Assembly (NCBI RefSeq): GCF_007998985.1
Contig: NZ_CP041659.1
Coordinates: 620,001-684,000, forward strand
Direction: 5' to 3'
From: Sphingomonas xanthus
GTDB taxonomy: Bacteria; Pseudomonadota; Alphaproteobacteria; Sphingomonadales; Sphingomonadaceae
DNA: 64,000 bases
The position numbers were made by a program, and so were the translations under genes. Positions 62,437-64,000 of this stretch are shown piece by piece (within the stretch, counting starts at the first letter, position 1; every line of letters begins with the position of its first letter). The notes below the pieces were generated by a model, which saw only the letters and a list, made by a program, of their open reading frames with translations, did not search any database and was not told the DNA's origin.

Positions 62437-62676
62437 ATGACCAGCCTTATCGCCCTTGTTTCATTCAGCCTCCTGGCCGGCGCGCCGTCCGCGGCCGGCT
62501 CGGGCAACGGCGCCGCTCCCGCCGGGACTGCGGCCACGCGCTATTGCATGAAAGCGGAGCCCGCCACTGGAAGCCGGGTCGAGGCCGTGCGTTGCTGGAC
62601 CCGGGCGGAATGGGCGAAACAGGGCGTCGATGTCGACAATGACTGGCCGCGCGAAGGTGTCAGGGTGATCGGCTAG
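62437..62676 (+). CDS. Small secreted hypothetical protein
   Basis: 79 residues from ATG 62437 (GAGGAGA site). Signal peptide TSLIALVSFSLLAGAPSAAG, then a short mature part with two Cys (RYCMKAEPATGSRVEAVRCWTRAEWAKQGVDVDNDW) likely joined by a disulfide. No known family. Its stop overlaps that of the convergent amidohydrolase (CTAG). Confidence 0.65.
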   Translation: MTSLIALVSFSLLAGAPSAAGSGNGAAPAGTAATRYCMKAEPATGSRVEAVRCWTRAEWAKQGVDVDNDWPREGVRVIG

Positions 62677-63962
62677 CGGACGATCACTTCGCCCCGCGCC
62701 ATCACGAAATCGACCTGCTTGAGCAGCCGCACGTCGCTCAGCGGGTCGCCGCCTACGGCGATGATGTCCGCTGACTTGCCCGGCTCGATCGTGCCAATCT
62801 CCCTGGCCAGGCCAAGCAGTTCGGCGGCGTTGACGGTCGCCGCCTTGATTGCCTCGGCGGGCGGCATGCCGTTCTTGACCATCAATTCGAACTCGTCGGC
62901 GTTGCGCCCATGTTTCGACACGCCGGCATCGGTCCCGAAGGCAATCTTGACGCCGGCCGGATAGGCTTTTTGCAGCGACTGGCCAGTAACCCCGATCCGC
63001 CAATCGATTTGCTGCTTGACCGCCCCGGCATAGGCATTGGGATCCTTGGCGAGGCGCTCAAGATAGCCGTTCACGGTCGACAGCGTCGGGACGTAGAAAG
63101 TGCCGCGCTGCTTCATCAGGCGGATGATTTCGTCGTCCATGACCGTGCCATGCTCGATCGAATCCGCGCCCGACCGGACCGCCAGCTTGATCCCGTCGGC
63201 GCCATGGGCGTGGACCGCGACTTTGCGGCCATAGGCATGGGCGGTATCGACCAGCGCCTTGGCTTCGTCGTCATACATGCGGGTGGCGAGCCCGGTGCCG
63301 CTGTTGACCCCGCCGGTGGTCGCGAACTTGATGACGTCGGCGCCGCGGTCAATCTGGCGGCGGACGACCCGGCGGCAGCTTTCGACGCTGTCGCACAGAT
63401 GTTCGGGATCGGGCAGATGGGCGACCAGTTCGTCGTTAAGCGACCCGCGACCGTCCATATGGCCGCCGGTGGTCGAGATGGAGTTGGCGGCATCGACGAT
63501 CCGTGGCCCCTGCACCCAGCCGCGCGCGATCGCATCGCGCAGCGCCAGCGTGATCCCGCCATCGTCACCGAGGTTGCGGACCGTGGTGAAGCCCGCGCGA
63601 AGCGTCTTCATCCCGTTCCACTGCGCCTCTAGCGCGTTCATTGCCGGCTCCTGGCGCATGACCCGGACCAGCCGCGCCTCGCCGCCGGAATCGGTCCCAA
63701 GATGCACATGACTATCGATGAGGCCGGGGAGCACCGTCTTCGCGGTTAGGTCGACCAGCGTCGATCCGGGCGCGGCAGGCGTGAGGCCGTCGGCTATCGA
63801 TAGTATGCGGCCATTGTCGACGATGATCGTCGACGGGCCGCGCGCCGGCTGGCCGGGGATTGCGATCAGCCGCCCGGCATGGATGGTGACCGGTGCCGCG
63901 GAAGCGGGGGTGGTGCCGGCTAGCGCCAGCACGGCGAGGCAGGATTGGACCTTGGAACTCAT
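62673..63962 (-). CDS. Secreted metal-dependent amidohydrolase (imidazolonepropionase/Xaa-Pro dipeptidase-like)
   Basis: 429 residues from ATG 63962 (GGGGAG site). Signal peptide (CLAVLALAGTTPASAA), then the amidohydrolase TIM barrel: DSHVHLG metal motif, TTVRNLGD, VIKFATTGGVNSG (the conserved Lys region), KVAVHAHGADGIKLAVRSGADSIEHG and FGTDAGV with the catalytic Asp. Related enzymes cleave dipeptides or cyclic amides in the periplasm. Substrate unresolved. Confidence 0.88.
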   Translation of the reverse strand: MSSKVQSCLAVLALAGTTPASAAPVTIHAGRLIAIPGQPARGPSTIIVDNGRILSIADGLTPAAPGSTLVDLTAKTVLPGLIDSHVHLGTDSGGEARLVRVMRQEPAMNALEAQWNGMKTLRAGFTTVRNLGDDGGITLALRDAIARGWVQGPRIVDAANSISTTGGHMDGRGSLNDELVAHLPDPEHLCDSVESCRRVVRRQIDRGADVIKFATTGGVNSGTGLATRMYDDEAKALVDTAHAYGRKVAVHAHGADGIKLAVRSGADSIEHGTVMDDEIIRLMKQRGTFYVPTLSTVNGYLERLAKDPNAYAGAVKQQIDWRIGVTGQSLQKAYPAGVKIAFGTDAGVSKHGRNADEFELMVKNGMPPAEAIKAATVNAAELLGLAREIGTIEPGKSADIIAVGGDPLSDVRLLKQVDFVMARGEVIVR

Positions 63963-64000
63963 CGACACTCCCCACTCATTAGGCCCGGCCTTAGATGTGC

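Overview
The window is GC-rich and looks like an alphaproteobacterial chromosome, most probably from the order Sphingomonadales. The grounds are the r-protein order str-S10-spc in one run, r-proteins with long low-complexity tails, and a metal-resistance repertoire typical of sphingomonads. This placement rests on gene content and protein sequence read by eye, not on a search.

Region 1 (1-3408): the start of an EmrB-like MFS exporter running off the left edge, its HlyD/EmrA-like adaptor, a divergent MarR regulator and an overlapping UbiB/ABC1-family kinase. Region 2 (3409-24692) is a metal-resistance island. A MerR-type promoter precedes a long co-directional copper operon: P1B-ATPase, methyltransferase, CueR, two small Cys/His-rich secreted proteins, multicopper oxidase CopA, CopB, an NTF2-like protein, DUF2231, two DUF305 proteins and a DUF411 protein. 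It ends at a strong hairpin terminator. Two PepSY membrane proteins follow, then a ZntR/PbrR-like regulator divergent from a CDF exporter with a textbook MerR-family operator between them, then czcC-czcB-czcA-czcD. CueR carries C112/C120 with S77 (monovalent ions); the second regulator carries C77/C112/C120 (divalent ions). The two halves of the island therefore look wired to different metals.

Region 3 (25007-31506) is accessory. An overlapping three-gene minus-strand operon encodes a Fic protein, a NACHT/STAND-like P-loop NTPase and a 796-residue helical protein, preceded by 12-bp-period direct repeats. This is a candidate immune module. An uncharacterised gene and an ArsR-type regulator sit divergently around a palindrome.

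Region 4 (31778-40350) is a Tn7-like transposition module: TnsA, TnsB with a D-D-x35-E triad, TnsC and TniQ, a terminator, then two 17-bp direct repeats that may be TnsB sites at an element end. Upstream lie two proteins that look like degenerate TnsB paralogues. One is divergent from tnsA and has lost the second and third catalytic acids. The other is truncated and overlaps it tail to tail. This pair is the most novel signal here.

Region 5 (40631-45357): small membrane proteins, a D-2-hydroxyacid dehydrogenase-type flavoenzyme, a TIGR02587/TIGR02588 pair, dihydrofolate reductase and a secreted SRPBCC protein. Region 6 (45410-62154, minus strand) is the core translation cluster, transcribed rpsL-rpsG-fusA-tuf-rpsJ through secY-adk, without rpsM-rpsK-rpoA-rplQ after adk. 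Region 7 (62437-63962) holds a small secreted protein and an amidohydrolase.
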